A DNA stretch of 33,173 nucleotides from Verrucomicrobiales bacterium (GTDB lineage Bacteria > Verrucomicrobiota > Verrucomicrobiia > Limisphaerales > UBA9464), in assembly GCA_005805505.1 (NCBI GenBank), contig SYMJ01000235.1:1-33173 (forward strand). Reading direction: 5' to 3'. The translations under genes were made by a program, and so were the position numbers. Position 1 is the first letter of the stretch. Every line of letters starts with the position of its first letter. Shown here piece by piece: positions 23,892 to 32,182 of the stretch. The notes under the pieces were generated by a model. It did not search any database. It worked only from the letters and a program-made list of their open reading frames with translations, and was not told the DNA's origin.

Positions 23892-26800
23892 ATGAATCCC
23901 CTGCGTCAATTGCTGCCCTTGTTGGTCGCCGCCGTGCCTCTGGCCGCTGCCATTGAAGAACTGCGTCCCAAGAGCGACTTAACCCCTCTGCCCTACCAAC
24001 AAACCCCGCATCCGATGCCCAACTATCTGGCGGGTCAGCGCTGGGGCATCGAGGGCGAAAAAATCACCCGAATGCAGGAACCCTTGGCACCCGCCAAATC
24101 CGCCGAACGGATCGTTCTGCGTTCGGGTTTCCAAGCAGAACTATGGGCGGCCGAGCCCCTCCTCCTGAAACCCATCAGCATGGCGTTTGACGGACGCGGA
24201 CGGCTGTGGATCGCCGAGACGGTCGATTATCCGAATGAATTGCAGAAACCCGGCGAAGGACGCGACCGGATCAAAATCTGCGAAGACACCGACGGCGATG
24301 GCAAGGCAGACAAGTTCACCCTCTTCGCCGACAAGCTCTCAATTCCGACAGGCCTCTGCCACGCCAACGGTGGACTGATCGTGATCGAGGGCGGGCAGAC
24401 GCTCTTCTTGCGTGACACCAACGGCGACGATCAGGCCGACGAACGCACGGTGCTCTTCAAGGGGTGGAACATGGGCGACACCCATGCCACGGCGAGCAAC
24501 ATCCGCTACGGGCACGACAACTGGGTCTGGGGCGTGGTCGGCTACAGCGGGTTCGACGGCGAGGTGGGCGGCAAGCGCGTCAAATTTGGCATGGGCGTTT
24601 TCCGCTTCAGGCCCGACGGATCGGCCCTTGAGTTCGTCCGCTCCAGCAACAACAACACCTGGGGTCTGGGCTTGTCCGAAGAAGGCTACGTGTTTGGCTC
24701 CACGGCCAATGGCAATGCCGCGTGGTACATGCCCATCCCCAACCGATACTATGAGGCGGTCAACGGTTGGTCGGCGGCCCGCATGGAATCCATCGCCGAC
24801 AATCAACTCTACCACCCCATCGCCCAGAACGTCCGCCAAGTAGACTGGCACGGCAAATACACCGCGGGCGCCGGCTCAGCCTTATATACCGCCCGAAGCT
24901 TCCCCAAGGACTACTGGAATCAGGTCTCCTTTGTCACCGAGCCGACGGGCCACCTCATCGGGCAATTCCGTTTTCAGGGATCCGGGGCCGACTTCAAGGC
25001 GATCAACGAAAAGAACTTCCTGGCGAACGACGACGAATGGTTCTCGCCCATCATGGCCGAGGTGGGGCCGGACGGTGCTCTGTGGGTGCTCGATTGGTAT
25101 AACTTCATTATCCAGCACAACCCCGTGCCCAACGGGTTCAAGAACGGCAAGGGCAACGCCTATGAGACTCCGTTGCGTGACAAGATCCACGGCCGAATTT
25201 ACCGGGTTACCCACCGCGACGGCCAGACCGCTCCGAAGGTCAACCTGTCGGGCCGAGACAGCACTCGTTGGCTGGAGGCTCTGGGATCGCCCGTCATGGA
25301 GGTTCGCCTTCAGGCCCAACGCCGGTTGGTCGAAACGCAAGACCGCTCCCTCGTACCGGAATTAGTACGGATGACCTCGAACACCACGGTGGATGAGTTG
25401 AACCTGAACCCGCGGGTGCTCCACGCGCTCTGGACCTTGCACGGGCTAGGCGCATCGGACGCCGTGTCTCTGTCCGTCCTGCGCCACGCCTCACCCGCCG
25501 TGCGTCGGGCCGCGGTCATGACACTTCCTGCCGACGGATGGACCGCCGCCGATTGGAAACAACTTCTCGTCTCAGAAACCGACGCCCAAGTCCGTCTGAC
25601 AGCGCTCCTGACGGTCGCCGACCGGGGCAACACCGCTTCGATCTTTCCGTTGATCGAAGCCTTCCAAAACGCGCAGAACACCACCGATCCCTGGCTCAAG
25701 GACGCCCTCACTGCAGCAGGAACCCAGCACCATCAAGCCTTCCTAACTTCTTCCCTCTCGGTGGCCCCAACAACCTCCGGTGCACTGGAGGTACTTCGCA
25801 CCGTGGCGCGCCATCACGCGGCCACTGAACCCAATGCCCTGAGGTTAGCACTGGCTGCTGCGGGCGCCCCTCCCACCGTCTCCGCCGCCATCCTGGAAGG
25901 ATTGACCGCCGGATGGCCCGCCCAACGCATCCCGGCGCTCACGCCCAGTACCATCGCCCAAATTCAGGCCGCCGTGGCCAAGGCCCCCGACGCAGGCAAG
26001 GTGGCTTTGGTGCAACTCACCACGCAGTGGGGACGGAGCGACCTTCTCGCCCCCCAGATTCCCGCAATCTCCGAACGGCTGGTCCAGGCTCTTTCACAAG
26101 GCACCGCCACGGATTCCGACCGGATCGAGGCCGCCCGTCGCCTGGTCGCCATCAACGACTCTAAGGCCTCGGTCACGGCAATCTTGGGCCAGATTCATGT
26201 GCTCAGCACCCCAGGCCTGGCCAACGGGTTGATCGGAACGCTGGCTGCCTCGCGGATTGCCGAAACCTCCCCGGCGGTCTTGGCTCATTGGACAGAGCTT
26301 TCACCCACCATGCGCCGTAACGCCACCGCCCTGCTGCTGCGGCGCAAGGAATGGGCCCTGGGACTCCTGGGCACGGTGGAAGCCGGCACCTTGCTGGCTG
26401 GCGACCTCAGCCGAGATCATTGGAGCCAGCTCAGCGGCCATTCCGACGCATCGGTGTCGGCCAAGGCTCGATCCCTGCAGAAGGCCGGTTCACCGAAGTC
26501 TTCGGCGGCCATGGAGACGTTGATCACCCAACTCCAGCCGGTGGCCCTCAAAGCGGGCAAAGCGGACCACGGCCGGGAGGTTTTTGAGAAAAACTGCATC
26601 GCCTGCCACGTGCTCGATGGCAAGGGCGGCCGCATCGGGCCGGAGTTAACCGGAATCGGAGTCCGACCAAAGACCGAAATTCTCACCGAGATTCTCGATC
26701 CGAACCGCTCGGTCGAGGCCAACTACAAGCTGTGGACCCTCACCCAGAAGGACGGTGAAAGCCTGTCCGGGCGACTCGACGCCGAAACGACCACCTCGGT

Positions 26801-26966
26801 GGAGATCCTCGATACCACCGGAACCAAGCACGTCATCCAGCGCAGCACCATTGCCAAGCTCGAATCATCCGGGCAGTCCATCATGCCGGGTGGCTTCGAA
26901 CAGTTGCCGACTCTAGACCTGACCGATTTGCTGGAATATCTGGCCACGGCCGGGGCCAAACACTGA
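23892..26966 (+). CDS. PVC-type membrane-bound dehydrogenase with HEAT repeats and C-terminal heme motif
   Basis: Exported protein of 1024 residues. A signal peptide (about 1-20) precedes an N-terminal beta-propeller of the Pirellula/Verrucomicrobium dehydrogenase type (TIGR02604-like, about 75-430), with GFQAELWAAEPLLLKPISM, FDGRGRLWIAETVDYPNE, EDTDGDGKADKFTLFAD and GPDGALWVLDWYN. The middle (about 450-860) is helical and HEAT-like. The C-terminus is a TIGR02603-type heme domain with Cys902-Ile-Ala-Cys905-His906 and GRIGPELTGIG, ending with EILDPNRSVEANYK. Sugar or alcohol oxidation is a common assumption for the family but is not proven. It lies 57 bp after the DUF1501 gene on the same strand, so the three heme/hydrolase proteins probably form one transcription unit ending at the hairpin at 27037. 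Confidence 0.93.
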   Translation: MNPLRQLLPLLVAAVPLAAAIEELRPKSDLTPLPYQQTPHPMPNYLAGQRWGIEGEKITRMQEPLAPAKSAERIVLRSGFQAELWAAEPLLLKPISMAFDGRGRLWIAETVDYPNELQKPGEGRDRIKICEDTDGDGKADKFTLFADKLSIPTGLCHANGGLIVIEGGQTLFLRDTNGDDQADERTVLFKGWNMGDTHATASNIRYGHDNWVWGVVGYSGFDGEVGGKRVKFGMGVFRFRPDGSALEFVRSSNNNTWGLGLSEEGYVFGSTANGNAAWYMPIPNRYYEAVNGWSAARMESIADNQLYHPIAQNVRQVDWHGKYTAGAGSALYTARSFPKDYWNQVSFVTEPTGHLIGQFRFQGSGADFKAINEKNFLANDDEWFSPIMAEVGPDGALWVLDWYNFIIQHNPVPNGFKNGKGNAYETPLRDKIHGRIYRVTHRDGQTAPKVNLSGRDSTRWLEALGSPVMEVRLQAQRRLVETQDRSLVPELVRMTSNTTVDELNLNPRVLHALWTLHGLGASDAVSLSVLRHASPAVRRAAVMTLPADGWTAADWKQLLVSETDAQVRLTALLTVADRGNTASIFPLIEAFQNAQNTTDPWLKDALTAAGTQHHQAFLTSSLSVAPTTSGALEVLRTVARHHAATEPNALRLALAAAGAPPTVSAAILEGLTAGWPAQRIPALTPSTIAQIQAAVAKAPDAGKVALVQLTTQWGRSDLLAPQIPAISERLVQALSQGTATDSDRIEAARRLVAINDSKASVTAILGQIHVLSTPGLANGLIGTLAASRIAETSPAVLAHWTELSPTMRRNATALLLRRKEWALGLLGTVEAGTLLAGDLSRDHWSQLSGHSDASVSAKARSLQKAGSPKSSAAMETLITQLQPVALKAGKADHGREVFEKNCIACHVLDGKGGRIGPELTGIGVRPKTEILTEILDPNRSVEANYKLWTLTQKDGESLSGRLDAETTTSVEILDTTGTKHVIQRSTIAKLESSGQSIMPGGFEQLPTLDLTDLLEYLATAGAKH

Positions 26967-27001
26967 GCCATCCCTCGAAAACTCGCTCGACGGGCAAACA
27001 G

Positions 27002-27030
27002 GGCCTCAAAAGGGGCCTCAAAAGGGGCCT
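27002..27030. repeat. 12-bp tandem repeat (2.4 copies)
   Basis: The unit ggcctcaaaagg occurs twice in full (27002-27013 and 27014-27025) and once in part, in the spacer between the dehydrogenase gene and its terminator. No function is evident. Confidence 0.85.
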
Positions 27031-27036
27031 GACAAC

Positions 27037-27069
27037 AAAAACGGCTCCCGGATAACGGGAGCCGTTTTT
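27037..27069. terminator. Bidirectional rho-independent terminator
   Basis: A perfect stem (aaaaacggctcccg / cgggagccgttttt) with loop gataa has a T run on either strand. It serves the plus-strand dehydrogenase unit ending at 26966 and the minus-strand rpmB ending at 27115. A second, weaker hairpin (gcctg/caggc, 27099-27112) with a T run some 9 bases away may also help rpmB termination. Confidence 0.95.
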
Positions 27070-27114
27070 CGTTGGCCCGGGATAAAAAACCCGAGCGTGC
27101 CTGAAAGCAGGCGG

Positions 27115-27384
27115 TTACTTAGCTGCGACGTCGGCCTTCTTCCAAGTGCGACGCGGAGCCTTGGTCACCATGCCGGCCTTCAAAGCCTTCACGGAGACTC
27201 GCATGTAGCGAACCTCTCCACTGGGCAAGAGCGCCTTAACGCGCTGCAAGTTCGGGTAGAACTTGCGCTTAGTGATCGCGGTGACGTGGGTACCGATACC
27301 ACCTTTTTTCTTGGCCTTACCCGAGCGCCAGATGTGATTGCCTTTCACCGGGCGGCGACCCGTCAGCGGACAAATGCGTGCCAT
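27115..27384 (-). CDS. rpmB: 50S ribosomal protein L28
   Basis: Structural protein of the large ribosomal subunit, 89 residues. The N-terminus MARICPLTGRRPVKGNHIWRS is the conserved L28 pattern; KRKFYPNLQRVK and VRVSVKALKAG-like segments (RVSVKALKAGM) follow. Only one cysteine (Cys5) is present, so this is the non-zinc form. The gene is monocistronic, convergent with the dehydrogenase unit, and ends near a bidirectional terminator. The ATG at 27384 has no clear Shine-Dalgarno upstream. Confidence 0.97.
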   Translation of the reverse strand: MARICPLTGRRPVKGNHIWRSGKAKKKGGIGTHVTAITKRKFYPNLQRVKALLPSGEVRYMRVSVKALKAGMVTKAPRRTWKKADVAAK

Positions 27385-28166
27385 AATCGAAGGATTCTTA
27401 AATTAAAGGAGCAGATGACCTACCAGCCCGAGGAGCCTTGGTGCAAGCAGCATTTTCGGATACCTGAGCACTGACCCAATAATTTCAAGTCGTTTTGAAC
27501 CAATAAACCGGTGTCCTAAAGAGCCCTCAAGGGCCTCTGAGCCGGAGTAATTTCTGTTGGATCGATCCGACGGAGCAGTCTTGAACCGTAATGATTCATG
27601 GGGAGGAAATTAATGGCGTGGCTGATTCTCTGAAAGCGCCAACGTCTGCGGTGCCGGACCGCTCGGAGATCGGTCCCTACCTCGGAAGTCTTCGGGCTAC
27701 ATCCGGGGGGTTTACCATAAACCCAGCCTTGCCTGGGCACCTCCGAGGTAAGGCGATTTCTCTGAAAGCGCCACGTCCACAGACATGGACCACCGCAGAG
27801 CCGGACCGCCGCAGACACGGACCGCTCGGAGATCGGTCCCTACCTCGGAAGTCTTCGGGCTACATCCGGGGTGTTTACCATAAACTCAGCCTTGCCTGGG
27901 CACCTCCGAGGTAAGGCGATTTCTCTGAAAGCGCCACGTCCACAGACATGGACCACCGCAGAGCCGGACCGCCGCAGAGCCGGACCGCTCGGAGATCGGT
28001 CCCTACCTCGGAAGTCTTCGGACTACATCCACGGTCGTAACACAGGGTCGTACCACAGCCTTAGCCAGCACGACCGATCCCACTCAAAATCGTTTCGGCT
28101 TAAAATGGCCCGGGGGGGAGGCAACTTGAAAGCGACAGCAGCGAGCCCGAGGGTTATGGTATCACC
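27385..28166. other. Long gene-free spacer carrying a repeat array
   Basis: This 782-bp stretch lies between rpmB and the S41-like gene, which are divergent. Its middle is occupied by three copies of a 163-bp repeat (described separately). The first 120 bp should contain the rpmB promoter and the last 130 bp the promoter of the plus-strand gene; no clear hexamers were found. Open frames of about 100 codons here arise from the repeats and read across repeat copies, so they are not considered genes. Confidence 0.6.
27627..28030. repeat. Three-copy 163-bp intergenic direct repeat rich in hairpins
   Basis: Copy A spans 27627-27758 (lacks about 31 bp), copy B 27759-27921 (full, 163 bp), and copy C 27922-28030 (ends early). 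The core ggaccgctcggagatcggtcc starts at 27656, 27819 and 27982, exactly 163 bp apart each time. Copies differ at very few positions. Each unit holds several inverted repeats: ggaccg/cggtcc; tacctcgga/tccgaggta about 64 bp apart; gtcca/tggac; and, at the unit junction, ggcg-a-tttc-tct-gaaa-g-cgcc. Copy C contains an extra internal duplication of cgcagagccggaccgc. There is no transposase frame and no target-site duplication that I can see. Confidence 0.93.
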
Positions 28167-29213
28167 ATGCGTGAGACCCTGCGGTGGATTGAAGTCCTGG
28201 CGCTGTTTCTGGCGCTCTTTTTGTCACCAAGACTCCAGGGCGATACGCCGTCCTCGACGACGCGCCTGCCGGAGTTGATCCAAGTGCTTCGAACCCACCT
28301 CGACCTAGGCTCGGCGGAGTTCGAGGCCCAAGCCTCTCAGGCGTTGATCGAGCGATTCGGTGCACGACCGGTGCAAGGAATCTCGACCGCCGGATCCACA
28401 AACAGTCCAGCCCAGGATCTGATCGCCCGGCAGGAGCGACTCGACGGAGGCATTCTTTACCTCCGAATGAGCCGGGTAGACTTGGGATTGCCCGCGGCAC
28501 TCCGGGCTGCTTTGAATGACAAAACTTGGAACACCAACGCCTCCGGTCTGGTCCTGGACCTCCGGTTTGCTTCGGGCGACTCCCTTCCGGCTGCTGGCGA
28601 GACCGCCAGCCTCTTCTCGGACCGAACCGAGGCTCTCCTCCACTGGGGAAGCAATTCGATTCCCGGCTCGGGCGCCCAGCGCCTCTGGAGCCTCCCCATG
28701 GCCGTCTTGGTCAACCACCGGACCGAAGGGGCAGCCGAAGCGTTGGCAGCCGTATTGAGGCAAGAGACCGGAAGCCCTCTAATCGGACAGGCCACCGCCG
28801 GACGGCATGGAGTCTTCCGTGAAGTCGGCCTTGGAGACGGCACCCGCCTTCAGGTACCGGTAGGGCGCATCCGACTGGGCGATGGATCGCCCTTGGTTGC
28901 GGGGCCTATCCCGCCGGACATTCGGATCCTGATCCCGGAAAACACCGAACGTGGATTCGTCAAAAACCCCACCGCGGCCCTCAAACCCAACGGAACCAAC
29001 GGTATGAGTGGTTCCATGGGTTCCGCACCCCTTTCACGACGGAAAGTCACTGAAGCCGATCTGGTTCGCGCGCAACGGAGTGAAGCCAACGACTCAACAA
29101 CCGAGACCCACACAGTCGAAAAGGCCGCGGTGCCCATCCGGTTGGCGGATCCTGTCTTGGCCCGAGCGACGGACCTGGTCCGCGGGTTGACCGCCTTTCA
29201 GAAGGCTCGTTGA
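28167..29213 (+). CDS. S41-peptidase-like protein, probably catalytically inactive
   Basis: Predicted exported protein of 348 residues with an N-terminal hydrophobic signal (WIEVLALFLALFLSPRLQG). The region 90-260 resembles the core of S41 C-terminal processing peptidases: ILYLRMSRVD, SGLVLDLRFASGDS (the usual GLILDLR strand), PMAVLVNHRTEGAAEALAAVL and SPLIGQATAGRHGVF. In active enzymes the NxxTAS-A-xE motif has the nucleophile Ser and the later TxGKG has the general-base Lys, 25 residues apart. Here these places hold Gly188 and Arg213, with the spacing kept. No PDZ domain is obvious. The C-terminal 90 residues are low in hydrophobics and unlike the family. A pseudoprotease with a binding or scaffold role is inferred. 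The gene starts just downstream of the repeat array. Confidence 0.7.
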   Translation: MRETLRWIEVLALFLALFLSPRLQGDTPSSTTRLPELIQVLRTHLDLGSAEFEAQASQALIERFGARPVQGISTAGSTNSPAQDLIARQERLDGGILYLRMSRVDLGLPAALRAALNDKTWNTNASGLVLDLRFASGDSLPAAGETASLFSDRTEALLHWGSNSIPGSGAQRLWSLPMAVLVNHRTEGAAEALAAVLRQETGSPLIGQATAGRHGVFREVGLGDGTRLQVPVGRIRLGDGSPLVAGPIPPDIRILIPENTERGFVKNPTAALKPNGTNGMSGSMGSAPLSRRKVTEADLVRAQRSEANDSTTETHTVEKAAVPIRLADPVLARATDLVRGLTAFQKAR

Positions 29214-29225
29214 AACAGGCTTCCG

Positions 29226-29255
29226 GCTTACGGGCGCAAGGCTTACGGGCGCAAG
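29226..29255. repeat. 15-bp tandem duplication
   Basis: The sequence gcttacgggcgcaag occurs twice back to back in the short spacer between the convergent S41-like and CoA-ligase genes. The spacer has no clear terminator hairpin. Confidence 0.88.
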
Positions 29256-29276
29256 GCCCGACTCGGACCCACTTAT

Positions 29277-30548
29277 TCAGGGCCGGGCCGGCAAGACTTT
29301 CCAGCGCCGGGCCTTCAACTCGAACCGGGGCAGAGATCCGGCGGAGACTGCGGTCACAGACATCCGCAACGCCAACGCCTGTTGAAGGCGGTCGGCCAGA
29401 TCGCGACAAACCGACTCCGAGGCCTCAGCTTCGATAGACACCGCCGCCAGATCGCCCGTCTGGTCCACCGTCACCTGGTACTCTCCCACCGAATCCAAGG
29501 ATCGTACGACCGCCTCCACGGCTGAGGGATAGAGATTCACACCGCGGACGACCACCATGTCGTCCACCCGCCCCAAAATTCCACCCTCGAACGTCCACCG
29601 CCCCCGCCATTGTCGCGGGCAGACCCAATCTCCGGTCCGGTAGCGGATGAGAGGCGAACCCACCCGCTTCAAGGTCGTCAGCACCAACTCACCGCGCGTC
29701 CCCTCGGACACCGGAAGCAACGTCTGAGGATCCACAATCTCGGCAAAGAACTGGGAATCGAGCAGCAGCAGGCTTCTCGGCCGTTCGGCTGATTCATAAG
29801 TCACCGGGCCCGTCTCGGTCATCCCGTGGTGGTCGAACACTTGGGCACCGGGCCAAGCAGCTTCGATACGCGAACGAACAGTCGCCTGACTCCCCCCCGG
29901 CTCGCCGGCCACGATGATCCGCCGTACCCGACACGGACTTAAATCAATGCCTTCGGCGCGGGCCGTCTCGGCCAAGTGCAACGCGTAAGTCGGCGTGCAG
30001 CACATCACGGTAAAGCCTTGTTCCATCAAGACTCTCAAGCGGAGCACAGAACTCATTCCGCCCCCCGATACTGAGAGCACACCCAGGCGCTGGGCCGCCT
30101 CGAAGGCCAACCAAAAACCAAGGAAAGGCCCAAAACTAAAAGGGAAGAACGCTCGGTCGCTCGGACCCACCCCGGCCTGCCTCAACACCTCCACCCAACC
30201 GTCGGTCATGGCCGACCAACTCTCCGGGGTGTCCAACCACCGCATGGGAGCTCCGTGGGTCCCGCTGGTTTGGTGGCAGCGCGTGTAAGCGGTGACCGGA
30301 AAGGTGAGGTTGGACCCGTAGGGCGGAAAGGCCGCCTGATCGGCCACCAGTTCGGCCTTGGTCGTTAGCGGAAAGCGCGTTCGAAAATCTTCCAACGACG
30401 AAGGCAAGGCCGAACACCCCACAGATGCGTACTTACGCCCATAAAAGGGGTTGGTGGGAAAAACTGCCCCCAGCAGGGATCGAATCGCATCCAACGGGGG
30501 TATTCCCACCAAGGCGGCCCCAGTGGACAATTGTCCGGTATCGCTCAC
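29277..30548 (-). CDS. Phenylacetate-CoA ligase-like adenylate-forming enzyme (PaaK family)
   Basis: Acyl/aryl-CoA ligase of the ANL superfamily, 423 residues, the length of PaaK. It should activate a carboxylic acid with ATP and transfer it to CoA. Motifs in order are the phosphate loop QTSGTHGAP (93-101), CCTPTYALHL, IIVAGEPGG, the DHHGMTETGP acid/aromatic-binding motif, RYRTGDW with the ribose-binding Asp, GRVDDMVVVRGVNLYPS at the hinge, and the C-terminal FELKARRW with the probable adenylation Lys. No other phenylacetate-degradation genes are near, so the substrate is unknown; many PVC genomes have such solitary PaaK homologues, sometimes in polyketide or cell-wall contexts. The 5' end lies 44 bp from the 3' end of the membrane-protein gene on the same strand. 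Confidence 0.92.
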   Translation of the reverse strand: MSDTGQLSTGAALVGIPPLDAIRSLLGAVFPTNPFYGRKYASVGCSALPSSLEDFRTRFPLTTKAELVADQAAFPPYGSNLTFPVTAYTRCHQTSGTHGAPMRWLDTPESWSAMTDGWVEVLRQAGVGPSDRAFFPFSFGPFLGFWLAFEAAQRLGVLSVSGGGMSSVLRLRVLMEQGFTVMCCTPTYALHLAETARAEGIDLSPCRVRRIIVAGEPGGSQATVRSRIEAAWPGAQVFDHHGMTETGPVTYESAERPRSLLLLDSQFFAEIVDPQTLLPVSEGTRGELVLTTLKRVGSPLIRYRTGDWVCPRQWRGRWTFEGGILGRVDDMVVVRGVNLYPSAVEAVVRSLDSVGEYQVTVDQTGDLAAVSIEAEASESVCRDLADRLQQALALRMSVTAVSAGSLPRFELKARRWKVLPARP

Positions 30549-30592
30549 GTGCTTGGGTTCTCAGCCACGAGGGGGCGCTGGATGAACCGTAT

Positions 30593-31195
30593 TTAATGAG
30601 CGTTGGTAGATCCGCCCGCGGGAATAGCGGGAGAGATAACACCGGCTGCCGGCTTGGCCGGACCCCCTGTGTTCGACGGCGCGTACTTGGCCACCATGAA
30701 CGCACCGGTCGCCGCCAGAACGCAGCCCAGAAGGAACGGCAGCGGAAGGGTCTTAATGCCTCCCTGCGGCGGATGCAGCAGCATGGCGACCAGCGTGTTG
30801 ATGACCGGAGCCCCACCGAAGACGATAGGCATCACCGCCGCAGCTGCGGCCCCCTTATAAATGGGCGCAGCGGCCCCCAGCGCGAGCACCAAGGTGAATG
30901 CACCCACGGCACCGGTGACACCCGCGATCAGGCTCCATTGAATACCCATCGGGGTGAGGCTCCAATCCGAACCACGAACCTTCAGCAAGACCGCCGAGGC
31001 GACGCCAATAATAGCATAGGCGATGCAGACAAACAGGAAGGCCTTCAGACCCGCATGCGGGGTTTCGGACCCCATCGGCATATAGCCGCGACCCTTGTGC
31101 AGGATCACTCCGTACACACCCCAAGAGAGCACCGTCAGGAGTGCGAAAATCAGCCACGTATTACCAGGACCAGCCGCCGCAGGAGCAGGATTCAT
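30593..31195 (-). CDS. Five-helix inner-membrane protein (EamA/DMT-like half)
   Basis: A 200-residue integral membrane protein. Five hydrophobic segments are visible: WLIFALLTVLSWGVYGVIL, AFLFVCIAYAIIGVASAVLL, SLIAGVTGAVGAFTLVLALG, AVMPIVFGGAPVINTLVAML and PFLLGCVLAATGAFMVA. The SWGVYG in the first helix and the GAFTLVLALGAAAPIYKGAAA pattern resemble half of an EamA/drug-metabolite transporter, but the match is not strong enough to name a substrate. The C-terminal 30 residues are Pro/Gly/Ala-rich. It is divergent from argB (97-bp spacer) and lies 44 bp upstream of the CoA-ligase gene, so the two minus-strand genes may be cotranscribed. Confidence 0.82.
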   Translation of the reverse strand: MNPAPAAAGPGNTWLIFALLTVLSWGVYGVILHKGRGYMPMGSETPHAGLKAFLFVCIAYAIIGVASAVLLKVRGSDWSLTPMGIQWSLIAGVTGAVGAFTLVLALGAAAPIYKGAAAAAVMPIVFGGAPVINTLVAMLLHPPQGGIKTLPLPFLLGCVLAATGAFMVAKYAPSNTGGPAKPAAGVISPAIPAGGSTNAH

Positions 31196-31291
31196 TATTC
31201 GAAGATCCTACGCGCAGCTGCTGCAAACGGCAACAAGTCCGGTATCCGACAGGTGACACGAAGGGGTGTCTCCCCGCACCATCCGGGCCCG

Positions 31292-32170
31292 ATGCAAGAA
31301 TTGATCTCCAAGGCAGCGGCCTTGTTGGAAGCCCTGCCCTACATCCAACGCTTCTCCGGACAGACCTTCGTGGTGAAGTACGGTGGCAGTTTCATGGACT
31401 CGCCCGATCCGTCCATCCGCAACGGCGTCGCCCGAGACATCGTATTTCTAGAAGCGGTAGAGATTAACCCAGTGGTCGTCCACGGAGGTGGCAAAGCCAT
31501 CACCCGAGCCATGGAAGCCGCAGGCTTGAAGGCCCACTTCATCCAGGGACAACGCGTCACCGACGCCGCGACCGTCGAAGTGGTGGACCAGGTCTTATCT
31601 CGGGAAATCAACCCCGAGGTGGTGAAGACCCTTCAGTCACTGGGTGGTGTGGCCCGAGGGTTTGCCGGGACCGACATCTTCACCTGCAAAAAACTCTGGC
31701 TTCAAGATGCCGCCGGGAACCCGGTGGATATAGGCTTCGTCGGAGAAGTCACTGCCGTGAACACTGAGCCCTTGATGGACTGCATCCGACAGGGAATCAC
31801 CCCGGTCATTAGTCCCACCGCCCTCGGCGAAGACGGACATGTCTACAACTGCAACGCCGACGTCGCCGCCGCCATGGCCGCCATCGCCCTCAAAGCATGC
31901 CGGTTAGTCTTCATGTCGGACGTCCCGGGCTTGATGCGCGACCCGAAGGATCCCGCCACCGTCATCCCGCACCTATCGATCTCCGAAGTTCCCGCCCTCA
32001 AGGCCGCCGGCGTAGTCGACAAAGGCATGATCCCTAAGGTGGACAGCGCGGTTTCGGCGCTAAAATCCGGTATCGAAAAAGTCTCCTTCGTGGACGGCCG
32101 CGTGCCGCATTCTGTCTTGCTAGAGATCTTCACCGACGCCGGCGTGGGCACCGAAGTGGTGCTGCTGTAA
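31292..32170 (+). CDS. argB: Acetylglutamate kinase
   Basis: Second enzyme of arginine synthesis; phosphorylates N-acetyl-L-glutamate with ATP (EC 2.7.2.8). From ATG at 31292 the product has 292 residues. The amino-acid-kinase motifs are VVKYGG (27-32), VVVHGGGKAI (61-70), GQRVTD (86-91), YNCNADVAA, FMSDVPGLM and GMIPKVDSA. An N-terminal helix (MQELISKAAALLEALPYIQR) precedes the core, and the length and KGMIPK motif match the hexameric, arginine-inhibited type rather than the shorter E. coli form, so feedback control is likely. The frame is open far upstream but that part is antisense to the membrane-protein gene and is not family sequence. No other arg genes are adjacent. Confidence 0.96.
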   Translation: MQELISKAAALLEALPYIQRFSGQTFVVKYGGSFMDSPDPSIRNGVARDIVFLEAVEINPVVVHGGGKAITRAMEAAGLKAHFIQGQRVTDAATVEVVDQVLSREINPEVVKTLQSLGGVARGFAGTDIFTCKKLWLQDAAGNPVDIGFVGEVTAVNTEPLMDCIRQGITPVISPTALGEDGHVYNCNADVAAAMAAIALKACRLVFMSDVPGLMRDPKDPATVIPHLSISEVPALKAAGVVDKGMIPKVDSAVSALKSGIEKVSFVDGRVPHSVLLEIFTDAGVGTEVVLL

Positions 32171-32182
32171 TTGGGCGATTTC

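Noticed and set aside
27627-28030. CRISPR array
   Set aside because: The period is 163 bp and the whole unit is repeated; there are no unique spacers between short repeats and no cas genes.
27591-28278. Two open frames of about 107 and 135 codons in the repeat region
   Set aside because: They are created by the 163-bp repeats, share sequence because the repeats do, and the second runs out of frame into the S41-like gene.
30425-31291. N-terminal extension of the argB frame by 289 codons
   Set aside because: The extension is antisense to the membrane-protein and CoA-ligase genes and has no similarity to any amino-acid kinase; argB starts normally at 31292.
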